A stretch of DNA of 64,000 nt. Origin: Mactromeris polynyma (Eukaryota > Mollusca > Bivalvia > Venerida > Mactridae). Made by a program: the position numbers and the translations under genes. The stretch's first letter is position 1; every line of letters starts with the position of its first letter. Where the stretch lies: contig JASFXZ010000016.1 in assembly GCA_032209605.1 (NCBI GenBank), positions 6,200,001 to 6,264,000 on the forward strand, in the 5' to 3' direction. Below, in pieces: positions 36,901-47,100 of the stretch. Under the pieces are notes generated by a model. The model did no database searches. It was not told the origin of the DNA and saw only the letters and a list, made by a program, of their open reading frames with translations.

Positions 36901-39011
36901 TGAGAGATGGCTTGCGTTCTCCAACATGACAAGAGAAACCTAAAGTCCATGCTGTACAATGGAATATGTGTATTTGTTACACGGATAAAAGGAATTTTAT
37001 TGCTATGGCTTTTAATTTACACGCTTGAATATTCCCATCATCGAGCTTCTTGTTTCGGACGCATGCAGGAACTGGAGTGTTCAATGTGTAGCTAGCTTCT
37101 ACGTGACAGTATAAATATGTAAGAAAGCTGATTCTCCACATTGCATTCGTCCCAGTGTTTATTTCTATGCAAATACATATTGTAGATATTTGCGACAAAT
37201 CGTTGTCGCGAGGATGTCAACGATGTTACTTCACATAAAAATATCAACCAGCATCAAATAATGATCACAGTTCGGTCTATTCATCTTCATTTCACGGTAA
37301 AATCGGGTATAGTGTTGCTAACCGTGGTTTGCTGAGATTCATATCGCCAACATATCGAGCTAACCTACAGTTGGAATCAGTCTTGTTATTCTATTCCAGC
37401 TCCGAATACAGTATTCATTAAACGAACGGAAGACAACGTGCACACCTGCAAAAATACGTTGCTGCGATCAAAGGTAAAGTACCAGGGTGCAAAGCTGGTT
37501 ATATATGCATGCATTTAGTAAGTTCTTCTTCAAATCTGATTTTATTAGATTTTCTGTTCATAGGAATATTATTACGCGGTAACTGTTTTTCTTAGGTTAT
37601 GTCAGTTTCTTGAGACCTCGCAGTCTTTTACAGGTTGTACCTGAATTGGTATGTTCTGCAGCATATACACGCACACGTACCATGTTTCATTTATATTGCA
37701 AAAACTACAGGTATCATTCTAAGCTTGAATGTCCGTCCCTCTGTTTATATGTACTGTCTGTAATTCTAACGTAAATATATACCAAACGGGCTTGCGTTTG
37801 TGGAATTATGGTCCTGTTTTTATGATATGCTCATCATCATTATCAATTGCCCTGCACTGACTGTGTTAATTGTAAATACATGTTAATGTCTTTGTGTTTC
37901 TCAAACATGACTGTATTTTGTTATTTCACTAAAATGTGATAGTTCACTTAAATGTGAAATTCCTATATTGCGTATACACAACACATGTTGTCAACAAATA
38001 CCAAGTTGAAAGTTAACCAATACTGGCGCGTCAAGTATAGGTTAGTATTCATATATTGGAATTATGAGAAAATTAAGTGCAAGTAAGCGTCAGCGACAGC
38101 AGCACCTAATTTGTTTATAATTCTAATATGTTAGTTATAACCGGCTTATAGTTTACAGTCGTATTGATCACTTAACAGATTTACTGAATGAAAACACTTA
38201 ATAGATATTGTGCGAAATGTCATAATAAATGGATTAGTTGACCAAAATTTAGAAAAATTCTGGATGCTAATTAGATGTAAAACACAGTGAACTATAAGTA
38301 AATGAACGTGTACAAACGCAGTTGGAAATGCACACATTAAGTGATCAACTCCATGTTGGTTGTTTGAACAGAACACTATCACCAAATGCAGTAACTACAG
38401 TTAGGATGGTTAAATCAATACGGTATAATACACCCCCTACGCCCCAAGCTTGGTGTAAATATATTATCCTGGTTAATGCATTTCGACAGGCTTTTCTGAA
38501 AATTCAGTTCTTCCTATCAATGGCGAAAACATTTTTTTCTTGTATCTGATATGAAATTTGATTCCTGATAATTTATTCCTAATGCCAAAATCTAGAAATG
38601 CCATGACTGTATACAAGGGAGATAATAAACGGTTTACGTCAATACAACGTTTTTGAATTTCGCTATGTATTTAAATAACACTGTTTGCTTTTGGCGGAAA
38701 TATATATCGTAAATATACCGTTACTTACGTATTCTTGTTTTTACATCGAATTGCAACAGGAATTATACAGTTCGCTAATCCGATAAATTGTTCATTGTAA
38801 ATGCATTCACTATGATGCATGTCATTAAGTCTGTAGGATTGAAATCCTTGATTATTTGGTAGTATTAAATGCGTTATTTATAAAGATATTGTCTTGGAAT
38901 TTATAACATCAATAACTGAACAGTCATACTTGCTTTTTTCGGATAAATTTGAGATTTAATTTTTTAGTATCCCGTCATTGCATTTGTTGTTTAAAACGTT
39001 ACTTTTTACAT
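21910..39011. repeat. Macrosatellite, about 2,578-bp unit, seven direct copies
   Basis: The landmark antisense ORF beginning MVIVFCSNNQHG recurs with its low-coordinate end at 22678, 25253, 27832, 30410, 32989, 35567 and 38146, a spacing of 2575-2579 bp. Sequence between landmarks is near-identical from copy to copy. The first copy (21910-23850) has lost two blocks of about 600 bp, one after ttatacagtt near 21943 and one after gcaggaac near 22213. The last copy breaks off at 39011. Each unit holds sense/antisense overlapping ORFs of 60-82 codons, but none has a recognised domain, and their preservation follows from recent duplication rather than selection that I can show. No rRNA, histone or snRNA gene was recognised. 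Confidence 0.9.
23850..23937 (-). other. tRNA-like sequence (SINE-head type) in each full macrosatellite unit
   Basis: On the minus strand an 88-nt segment begins GTGCCTC and ends GAGGTAT, which can form a 7-bp acceptor stem with two G-U pairs. TAAC...GTTA forms a D stem around TCAGTCGG (A-box TAACTCAGTCGGTTA), and AGTTCGACTCTC resembles a B-box. The anticodon and T arms do not pair cleanly, so it is not called a functional tRNA. Equivalent copies lie at 26427-26514, 29006-29093, 31584-31671, 34162-34249 and 36741-36828, all 88 nt. The first (deleted) copy and the last (broken) copy lack it. Confidence 0.5.
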
Positions 39012-39045
39012 GTGTTTAACTAATAAAGATCCAGATTTTTTCAAA

Positions 39046-40375
39046 TTTTTGGTCGACTAATCCATTTATTATGGTATTTCGCACAATATCTATTAAGTGT
39101 TTTCATTCAGTAAATCTGGTAAGTAATCAATATGACTGTAAACTATAAGCTGATTATAACTAGCATATCAGAATTATAAACAAATTGATGTCTTTGTGTT
39201 TCTCAAACATGACTTTATGTTTTTATTTCACTAAAATGTAATATTTCACTTAACGCGCCAGTATTGGTTAACTTTCAACTTGGTATTTGTTGACAACATG
39301 TGTTGTGTACGCAATATAGGAATTTCACATTTAAGTGAAATATTACATTTTAGTGAAATAAAAACATAAAGTCATGTTTGAGAAACACAAAGACATCAAC
39401 ATGTATTTACAATTAACACAGTCAGTTCAGGGCAATTGATAATGATGATGAACATATTAAATAATTGTCCAATTCCACTATCGTGTGTGCATTAAATGGA
39501 ATGGTTTGGAAACGCAGGAAAATGCTGGTTACTGAATTTTACTTTGATAATCAACATTGCAACGCATTTGACGTTTCCAGTATTTGGCGTACAGAGATGA
39601 TCGTGTCGACAAATCTGGTTACTACCGATTGGCACAGGTTTTCGATCGAGTATTTAGGGTTAATTGGTATCGTGGTTGCAAATTTGAAAGTAGATTCTCA
39701 CAGACAGATATATTGTTAAACATCAGTAATGACGTAAAACATGACCACAATTCCACAAACGCAAGCCCTTTTGGTATATACTTACGTTAGAGTTGCAGAC
39801 AGTACATATACACAGACGGACGGACATTCAAGTTTCGAATGATACCTGTAGATTTCGCAATATAAATGAAACATGGTACGTGTGCGTGTATATGCTGCAG
39901 AATATACCAATTCAGGTACAAGCTGTTATAGACTGCGAGGTCTCAAGAAACTGACATAACCTAAGAAAAACAATTACCGCGTAATAATAATCCTATGAAA
40001 AGAAAATCTAATAAATCATTTGAAGAAGAACTTACTACATACATGCATATATAACCAGCTTTGCACCCTGGTACTTTACCTTTGATCGCAGCAACGTATT
40101 TTTGCAGGTGTGCACGTTGTCTTCCGTTCGTTTAATAAATACTGTATTCGGAACTGGAATAGAATAACAAGACTGATTCCAACTGTAGGTTAGCTCGATA
40201 TGTTGGCGATATGAATCTCAGCAAACCACGGTTAGCAACACTATACCCGATTTTACCGTGAAATGAAGATGAATAGACCGAACTGTGATCATTATTTGAT
40301 GCTGGCTGATATTTAATGTGAAGTAACATCGTTGATATCCTCGCGACAACGGTTTGTCGTAAATATCTACAATAT
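39046..40375. repeat. Inverted, rearranged partial copy of the macrosatellite unit
   Basis: Most of this stretch is the reverse complement of the unit (for example 39884 on matches the unit near 24787 inverted, and 40225-40260 inverts the cacggtaaaatcgggtatag block). It is interrupted by a short segment in direct orientation (39187-39252) and by about 280 bp of unrelated sequence (39459-39735). It is more diverged than the direct copies and ends at 40375 within the unit, in mid-sequence. Confidence 0.85.
39187..39397. repeat. Perfect 66-nt inverted repeat (hairpin)
   Basis: The arms 39187-39252 and 39332-39397 are exact reverse complements over 66 nt around a 79-nt loop. Both arms share variants (ctttatgtttttatttc, taatatttc) that differ from the seven direct macrosatellite copies (ctgtattttgttatttc, tgatagttc), so one arm was copied from the other. 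Confidence 0.9.
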
Positions 40376-42418
40376 CTTGAAGCCAAACTTGCATTTATAA
40401 ATAAGTGGTAACACGAATCTTAAGTGAAATTCACGAATTTGAGTTTTTAAGTAACATAATAAGAGTTCAACTAGATAAGATTCGTGTTGCCACTTAAATC
40501 TAGTGTAATACATCATAAACAGGTAAGAGGTGGCAGTTCTGGGCACTTTAAAGCCTGTTTCTTGTTCTATGATATTTATCTTACCGAAAATGTATCACGA
40601 ATATTAACTAGATAGCTAGATAATTATCGTAATAATTAAGTGGTTAACACGAAACAATTCGCGAACGCTATCCTACTAACTGGTGGCAGATATATGCCAC
40701 CATAGATTTGATATCCCCTATTTACACACCTAATAATGGACTGTGTAAAGGTATTGTATGACTCTGGGTGAAGTTCAATACTGTATTACAGATAACGTAC
40801 AGCGAGGACAAAGGCGTGACGTCACATCTCTTATTTGATATATCATTCAAACGACTTGTTTAATAAATACAATAAGCATGAATACACATCTTAAGTTTGA
40901 TATTATAAGCTCACAATAAATTGGCTTAGCTAAAATAGTAACTGTGTATGACTCCTGTGTGTACGTTAATACGGGTTAACTTCAGTAAACAGTTGCACAG
41001 GATACTCGGTTAGTGGGGGTGATTTTCAGGGACAGATTAGAGGTTAACCCATTCCTTGTCGTTGACGGCGGATGAAAGGCTCGGTAGAGTGACTTTCAAA
41101 TTAAACATAAAATTTGAATACAGTAATTTATTCATGCACGAGAAAAACACCAACTATAGGTAATATAACTTTTAAAACAAAGATCGAAATGATTACAATA
41201 TTTTAAAGATTTTATACTCCGATGTCTTCTAAATAAAATCTTTAAAATATTCTAATCATTTCGATCTTTGTTTAAAAAGTTATATTACCTTTAGTAAGTA
41301 GAGTATCTACCAGAGGTAACGAACACGCGTACCGTATAATTTAGCCAAACCAGGGAAATATATATCTCGTTGTCCTAACCACAACCCTGTGTAATCTATA
41401 ATTATACATAACAGGTATCAATCAGTCGCCATTTCACGTCTTTGCTACGATGCAGCCAGGGAATGAACACCTCTCGAACGCAAAGCGGCGACATTGAGTT
41501 ATTAAAAATGTCTTATAATGAGCTACTGACAGTACTGTGATTACATTTTTATTTATGACTCAGACATATATTTGCTAGGTCATTGTACTTAAATTTAGTT
41601 TAATTGAAAAAAACAACACATGTTTAAGTTCAGAAGCAGTTTTGATGTTATCTAGAGTTCTTAAGCGACAGTAATGTGTTAGGAATGTAGTGCTGTTATG
41701 GGTTAAATGCCTATTTCATATTTATAACATTCAGCTAAATAGATGTATTTTCTACGTCAATAATGTCATTCCTTAACTCTTTTGTAAACAAAAAGTGTTT
41801 ACGGTAAATTATGTAAAACGTTACGTCCGTTTAAATGAATTTAAGAAATGTGGGTTATTCGGCTGAAGTCATGTTCTATTCATTGCTAGTATCCATTACC
41901 TCATTCGTATATTGGTGTTATCAGAAGTACTGTATTTTGAATGAAGTAAGATCTATACAATCACAATAGGAAGAAACTGTTCGTTACATCCGTTCTGTTA
42001 GCATTTGAAATGTCGACAACGTTTTGCATAAATATACTTTAACATAACCAATAACAGCAAGAAATCATAGAATTTTACCCTTAGATCTATACTGTAATTC
42101 ACCAAAATGCTCTAGGTAATGAATACTGATCGACCGACATATTACACCTGCCTGCCAGGTCTGTATGTCTACTCGCTTGGTCGCTTTGCAAATGTCAATC
42201 AAATAAGCATCATTCCATCGAATGTAACCATGACGATACGATCATGATTGTGTATTCAACCTGACGTATCACCCATTCATATCACATCAAGTATACCAGG
42301 ATAAGTTGAGAGTGACGTCATGCAATGTTTACATGGTTTGACCACCTTTATTGATCAAAATAGGTAGATCAGATAACAAGCAAAACTATTTATTGTGATA
42401 TTTATTTCATTAAACTAA
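40376..42418. other. Spacer, no gene recognised, contains a long hairpin
   Basis: No ORF of interest. The only structured piece noticed is the hairpin at 41158-41290. Confidence 0.45.
41158..41290. repeat. Long hairpin, 57-nt arms
   Basis: Arm 41158-41214 (aggtaatataactttt...aaagatttta) pairs with arm 41234-41290 over 57 nt with two mismatches, around a 19-nt loop. The arms end at agg...cct. It could be a very short fold-back MITE or the source of a long hairpin RNA. Confidence 0.8.
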
Positions 42419-42420
42419 CT

Positions 42421-42510
42421 GCCGTGATAGCTCAGATGGTAGTGAGTCCGCGCCCTACAGTGCTAATTAAGCTTTTTAGTTTTGGGTCCGAGTTCGAGAC
42501 CATCGGGAGG
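42421..42510 (+). mobile_element. tRNA-derived SINE head
   Basis: gccgtgatagctcagatggt gives an A-box (TAGCTCAGATGGTAG), and gagttcgagaccatc gives a B-box at the normal downstream distance plus an insert. The acceptor stem does not pair, so this is a tRNA-like pseudogene or SINE rather than a tRNA gene. A poly-T stretch follows. Confidence 0.5.
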
Positions 42511-42963
42511 TCGTTGTTTTTTTTCATTACAATATTATATATTTCGTTGGTCATTTACAGTTGTACTTACACGACTTATACTAATTAATGTTCGCTCGAA
42601 TATCACTAATTAAAAATATTGTATAGCATGTGAATTTATAAGCTATTCACTAATAACGATATGGTTCATGATTTTTAAAGCGCACACTATCATTGTGCAG
42701 TAGATTTAAATGTACATTTATCGGTACATACTCACAGTATATGGAACAAAGTTGCTATGGCTACTTCGAAAAACGTAAGGGGTTCAAATGAATATTTTAG
42801 CGACGACGCTACAGATATCATTAAACACGTTTGATTTAATGACAAAGCAATTAGACGATAACAAAAACAACAACAAAAAAACAGACCGAAACGACAAACA
42901 ACAAGTAATTGACAAGCACTGAGTAATGGATAAAAATGCATATTGTCCATAAAAAATGGGAGG

Positions 42964-43043
42964 CAGGAATGTGTCTCGAACTCACATCCTATCTATTTGT
43001 CGAAGTTACTAGTCAGAAGCGCTACCTATTGAGCTATCGCTAC
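42964..43043 (-). mobile_element. tRNA-derived SINE head (minus strand)
   Basis: Reverse complement: gtagcgatagctcaataggt (A-box TAGCTCAATAGGTAG) and gtgagttcgagacacattcc (B-box). The anticodon stem is not formed and the acceptor ends do not match. It lies about 450 bp from the SINE head at 42421, in opposite orientation, just upstream of the HEPN-NTase gene. Confidence 0.5.
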
Positions 43044-43317
43044 TGTCTACTTTGAGCGATATTTCATCAAAGTTTAATACTAATCCTGAAGAAAATAGGC
43101 ATGATAATGACCGTAGGCTGCATTACATGTATTGGAAAGTGGGTATGGTCGTGTTTACTGTCGACTTATCTTAACTGAGTTATAGTAAGGTATAAATGAA
43201 CAAGCATGATAACATAACATTATGATCAAATCGTACGTTTGAAATATCCCCTGACTAAGACGACATTGCATATCTATATTTAGTCAAAACATTTGCATAT
43301 ATCGATTATATCAAAGA

Positions 43318-43505
43318 ATGTTTAAAATTTATGAAGACGACGATATTCTAGATCTACCGGATAATGGAATGTAAGTTTCCCTAATTCAGTGGAGAATGAT
43401 TATTGAAGTGCGCTTGTTGTACAAAATGTGAACACACGGGGAAATAGTTAACGTGTATTGAATTATCAAAGGTAACAATGTTTTCAGTTTAAAACATAGT
43501 GAAAT
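43318..43505 (+). promoter_or_regulatory. Possible 5' leader with intron and upstream ORF of the HEPN-NTase gene
   Basis: An ATG at 43318 starts MFKIYEDDDILDLPDNG and reaches a strong donor (ggaat|GTAAGT at 43370/43371). A good acceptor, ttttcag, ends at 43487, 18 bp before the HEPN start codon. If spliced, the upstream frame stops immediately after the junction (TAA), giving an 18-codon upstream ORF ahead of the main start. The intron would be 117 nt. Inference from splice signals only. Confidence 0.3.
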
Positions 43506-44106
43506 ATGGCGTCGAGTCTGAGTGACGATATCAGATATGTAAAGATTATTTTGCTTCTCGTTAAGGGAGGGACGTTTTCTGCCAAGAGACTTATTCTGAA
43601 AATTTTAACTTCAGACAAAAAATGCATCGGCGAATACTTGAAAGACAATCAAGATAAACTCGATTCTGCACGGAAGAAAAATAATATTAGTAAAAAACAG
43701 ATAAAGGTCTTATTCCCAAGTTCAACACCAACAACAAACTTGGAATGCTGGGATATTTCATTACTTTCATATGTTCTCCTGAATATATTTGATCACAAGT
43801 TAGAGAGTCACGAAAAGACCGCAGTTACCGCACTCAGAGAGAAAAGAAATGAACTACAGGGTCATCCGGCATCCACCATTATGTCCGAAGTGCTGTTTTT
43901 GGGAGAATGGGCTCATCTTACAATGGTGTTGTATCAACTGACCAAATCACTGACCACAGCCGAGCAAGACGAGATCAATGAAACCATTAGCAAAATCTTA
44001 AAAATACAAGACTTCCTTTTGGCAACAATTGAACTTAAATCGTTTGAAGGTTCGGATGAGTTTGTGCATATAGTAGTCACCGAAAAGCTGAAGTGCTTAG
44101 AAAAAA
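43506..44106 (+). CDS. Exon A: DZIP3-type HEPN domain
   Basis: Starts at MASSLSDDIRYVKIILLLVK and encodes 200 residues before the donor aaaaaa|GTAAGT (read-through would reach a stop at 44112). LECWDISLLSYVLLNIFDHK (79-98) is the conserved 'WDIxLLxxLLxN' helix of the HEPN domain found in DZIP3/hRUL138 and many invertebrate relatives. REKRNELQGH (111-120) contains the HEPN active-site motif R-x(4-6)-H with a polar residue after R (R114, N115, H120), so the residues needed for metal-independent RNase activity are present. The helical C-terminal part (130-175) completes the bundle. Whether it cleaves RNA or serves as an adaptor cannot be told from sequence. Confidence 0.8.
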
Positions 44107-47100
44107 GTAAGTGAAAGTTTTATATTTTTCTAATCAAGGACGAGACATACGTCACTGATTACATGTTGTTTAATGGGAATGTTCGTTTACATCATATACA
44201 ATGTACTAAATGTTCAGTATTGTTGTAATCTCTGCAAAGATACAGTACTGATCTAAAAATAAGTTTCAAGATCTGTTTCCTATAAACAAGTCATATTTTT
44301 ACTGAACATTATTTATGCCATCGTTTTCCATTTGTTAATCTCTTTTGTACCGTGTGGTTTTAATATTTCATAAACAGAATTGTGTGTACAAAACAAGATG
44401 ATACTATCAACTGGCGACACGTTCTGAACCATGGTGAAATGTACGGTCGTTCCATAATCGATATACTATCCATTGTATAATTAATTGTTTTAATTTATGT
44501 CAAGCTAGTTATTTATCCAAATCAATATATTCTAAAATATTTCAATCTGAATATTATCAATTTACAACAAAGATGCCACAACATTTGATACATTATCCTA
44601 TTTTAAACACTTCAACGGGAGAAATAAGTACAAATTGATTAAGGATAATAAAATATATCGGCCATAAACATGCAGTTGTAAAGCTCTAATACATGTATAA
44701 GGTCCTTGCACAAAGATTTTGTACATTGTATAGTCCTGGTACATAATCCTGTATTATGGGTATTATGGTAGTCAATGAACTATGTAATGTTGTATTCAAT
44801 AGGCCTAGTACTCGTACATGGTCGTTGTATACATATAGTACATGGACATTGTATACATCCAATACATGGGCGTTGTATATATCTAGTACATGGGCACTGT
44901 ATACATCTAGAACATTGACATAGTATACATCTAGTACAAGGACATTGTATACATCTAGTACCAGGACAATGTATACATCTAGTACATGGACATTGTATAC
45001 ATCTAGTACATTGACATAGTATACATCTAGTACCAGGACATTGTATACATCTAGTACCAGGACATTGTATACATCTAGTACATTGACATACTATACATCT
45101 AGTACCAGGACATTGTATACATCTAGTACAAGGACATTGTATACATCTAGTACCAGGACATTGTATACATCTAGTACATTGACATAGTATACATCTAGTA
45201 CATGGATATTGCATACATACAGTACATGGACAGTGTATACATACAGTACATGGACATTGTATACATACAGTACATGGACATTGTATACATACAGTACATG
45301 GACAGTGTATACATACAGTACATGGACAGTGTATACATACAGTACATGGACAGTGTATACATATAGTACATGGACAGTGTATACATACAGTACATGGACA
45401 GTGTATACATATAGTACATGGACAGTGTATACATACAGTACATGGACAGTGTATACATAAAGTACATGGACAGTGTATACATACAGTACATGGACAGTGT
45501 ATACATATAGTACATGGACAGTGTATACACACAGTACATGGACAGTGTATACATATAGTACATGGACATTGTATACATACAGTACATGGACATTGTATAC
45601 ACCTAGTACATGGACAGTGTATACATACAGTACATGGACATTGTATACATACAGTACATGGACATTGTATACATACAGTACATGGACATTGTATACATAC
45701 AGTACATGGACATTGTATACATACAGTACATGGACAGTGTATACATACAGTACATGGACATTGTATACATATAGTACATGGACATTGTATACATACAGTA
45801 CATGGACATTGTATACACCTAGTACATGGGCACTGTATACATCTAGAACATTGACATAGTATACATCTAGTACAAGGACATTGTATACATCTAGTACATG
45901 GACATTGTATACATCTAGTACATAGACATAGTATACATCTAGTACCAGGACACTGTATACATACAGTACATTGACATAGTATACATCTAGAAAATGGATG
46001 CAATATACAACTAGTACATGGCCATTGTATACACCTAGTACATGCACATTGTATACATCTATTACATGGATACAGTGTACACCTAGTACATGAACATTGT
46101 ATACATCTAATACATGGGCGCTGTATACATCTAGTACATGGGCACTGTATACATCTAGAACATTGACATAGTATACATCTAGTACAAGGACATTGTATAC
46201 ATCTAGTACATGGACATTGTATACATCTAGTACATAGACATAGTATACATCTAGTACCAGGACACTGTATACATCTAGTACATTGACATAGTATACATCT
46301 AGTACCAGGACACTGTATACATCTAGTACATATACATAGTATACATCTGGTACCAGGACACTGTATACATCTAGTACATTGACATAGTATACATCTAGTG
46401 CATGGACATTGTATACATACAAAACATGGACATTGTACATATGCAGTACATGGACATTGTATACACCAAGTACATGGACATTGTATACATATAGTATATG
46501 GACATTGTATACATATAGTTCATTGACATTGTATACACCTAGTACATGGACAGTGTATATATACAGTACATTGACATAGTATACATCTAGAACAAGGACA
46601 TTGTATATATCTAGAACATGGACATTGTATACATTTAGATCATGGACATAATATACATCTAGTACAAGGACAGTGTATACACCTAGTACATGGGCACTGT
46701 ATACATCTAGAACATTGACATAGTATACATCTAGTACAAGGACATTGTATACATCTAGTACAAGGACATTGTATACATCTAGTACATAGACATAGTATAC
46801 ATCTAGTACCAGGACATTGTATACATCTAGTACATTTACATAGTATACATCTAGTACCAGGACAGTGTATACATCTAGTACATGGACAGTGTATACATAC
46901 AGTACATAGACATAGTATACATACAGTACATGGACAGTGTATACATCTAGTACAAGGACAGTGTATACATACAGTACATAGACATAGTATACATCCAGTA
47001 CATTGACATAGTGTACATCTAGTACATTGACAGTGTATACATACAGTACATGGACAGTGTATACATACAGTACATAGACATAGTATACATACAGTACATG

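Noticed and set aside
22678..38549. Conserved 60-82-codon ORFs in each macrosatellite unit (MVIVFCSNNQ..., MEMHTLSEQL..., MACVLQHDKR...)
   Set aside because: Sense and antisense frames overlap, no domain is recognised, and conservation is explained by recent duplication of the whole unit. Some copies carry truncations.
42964..43043. A minus-strand tRNA-Thr-like gene
   Set aside because: A and B boxes are present, but the anticodon stem and acceptor stem fail to form.
44780..46440. ORFs of 407 and 449 codons on the minus strand (CPCTVCIQ and YNVHVLYV repeats) that could look like cysteine-rich or structural proteins
   Set aside because: They are translations of the 24-bp minisatellite in several frames and lie inside an intron.
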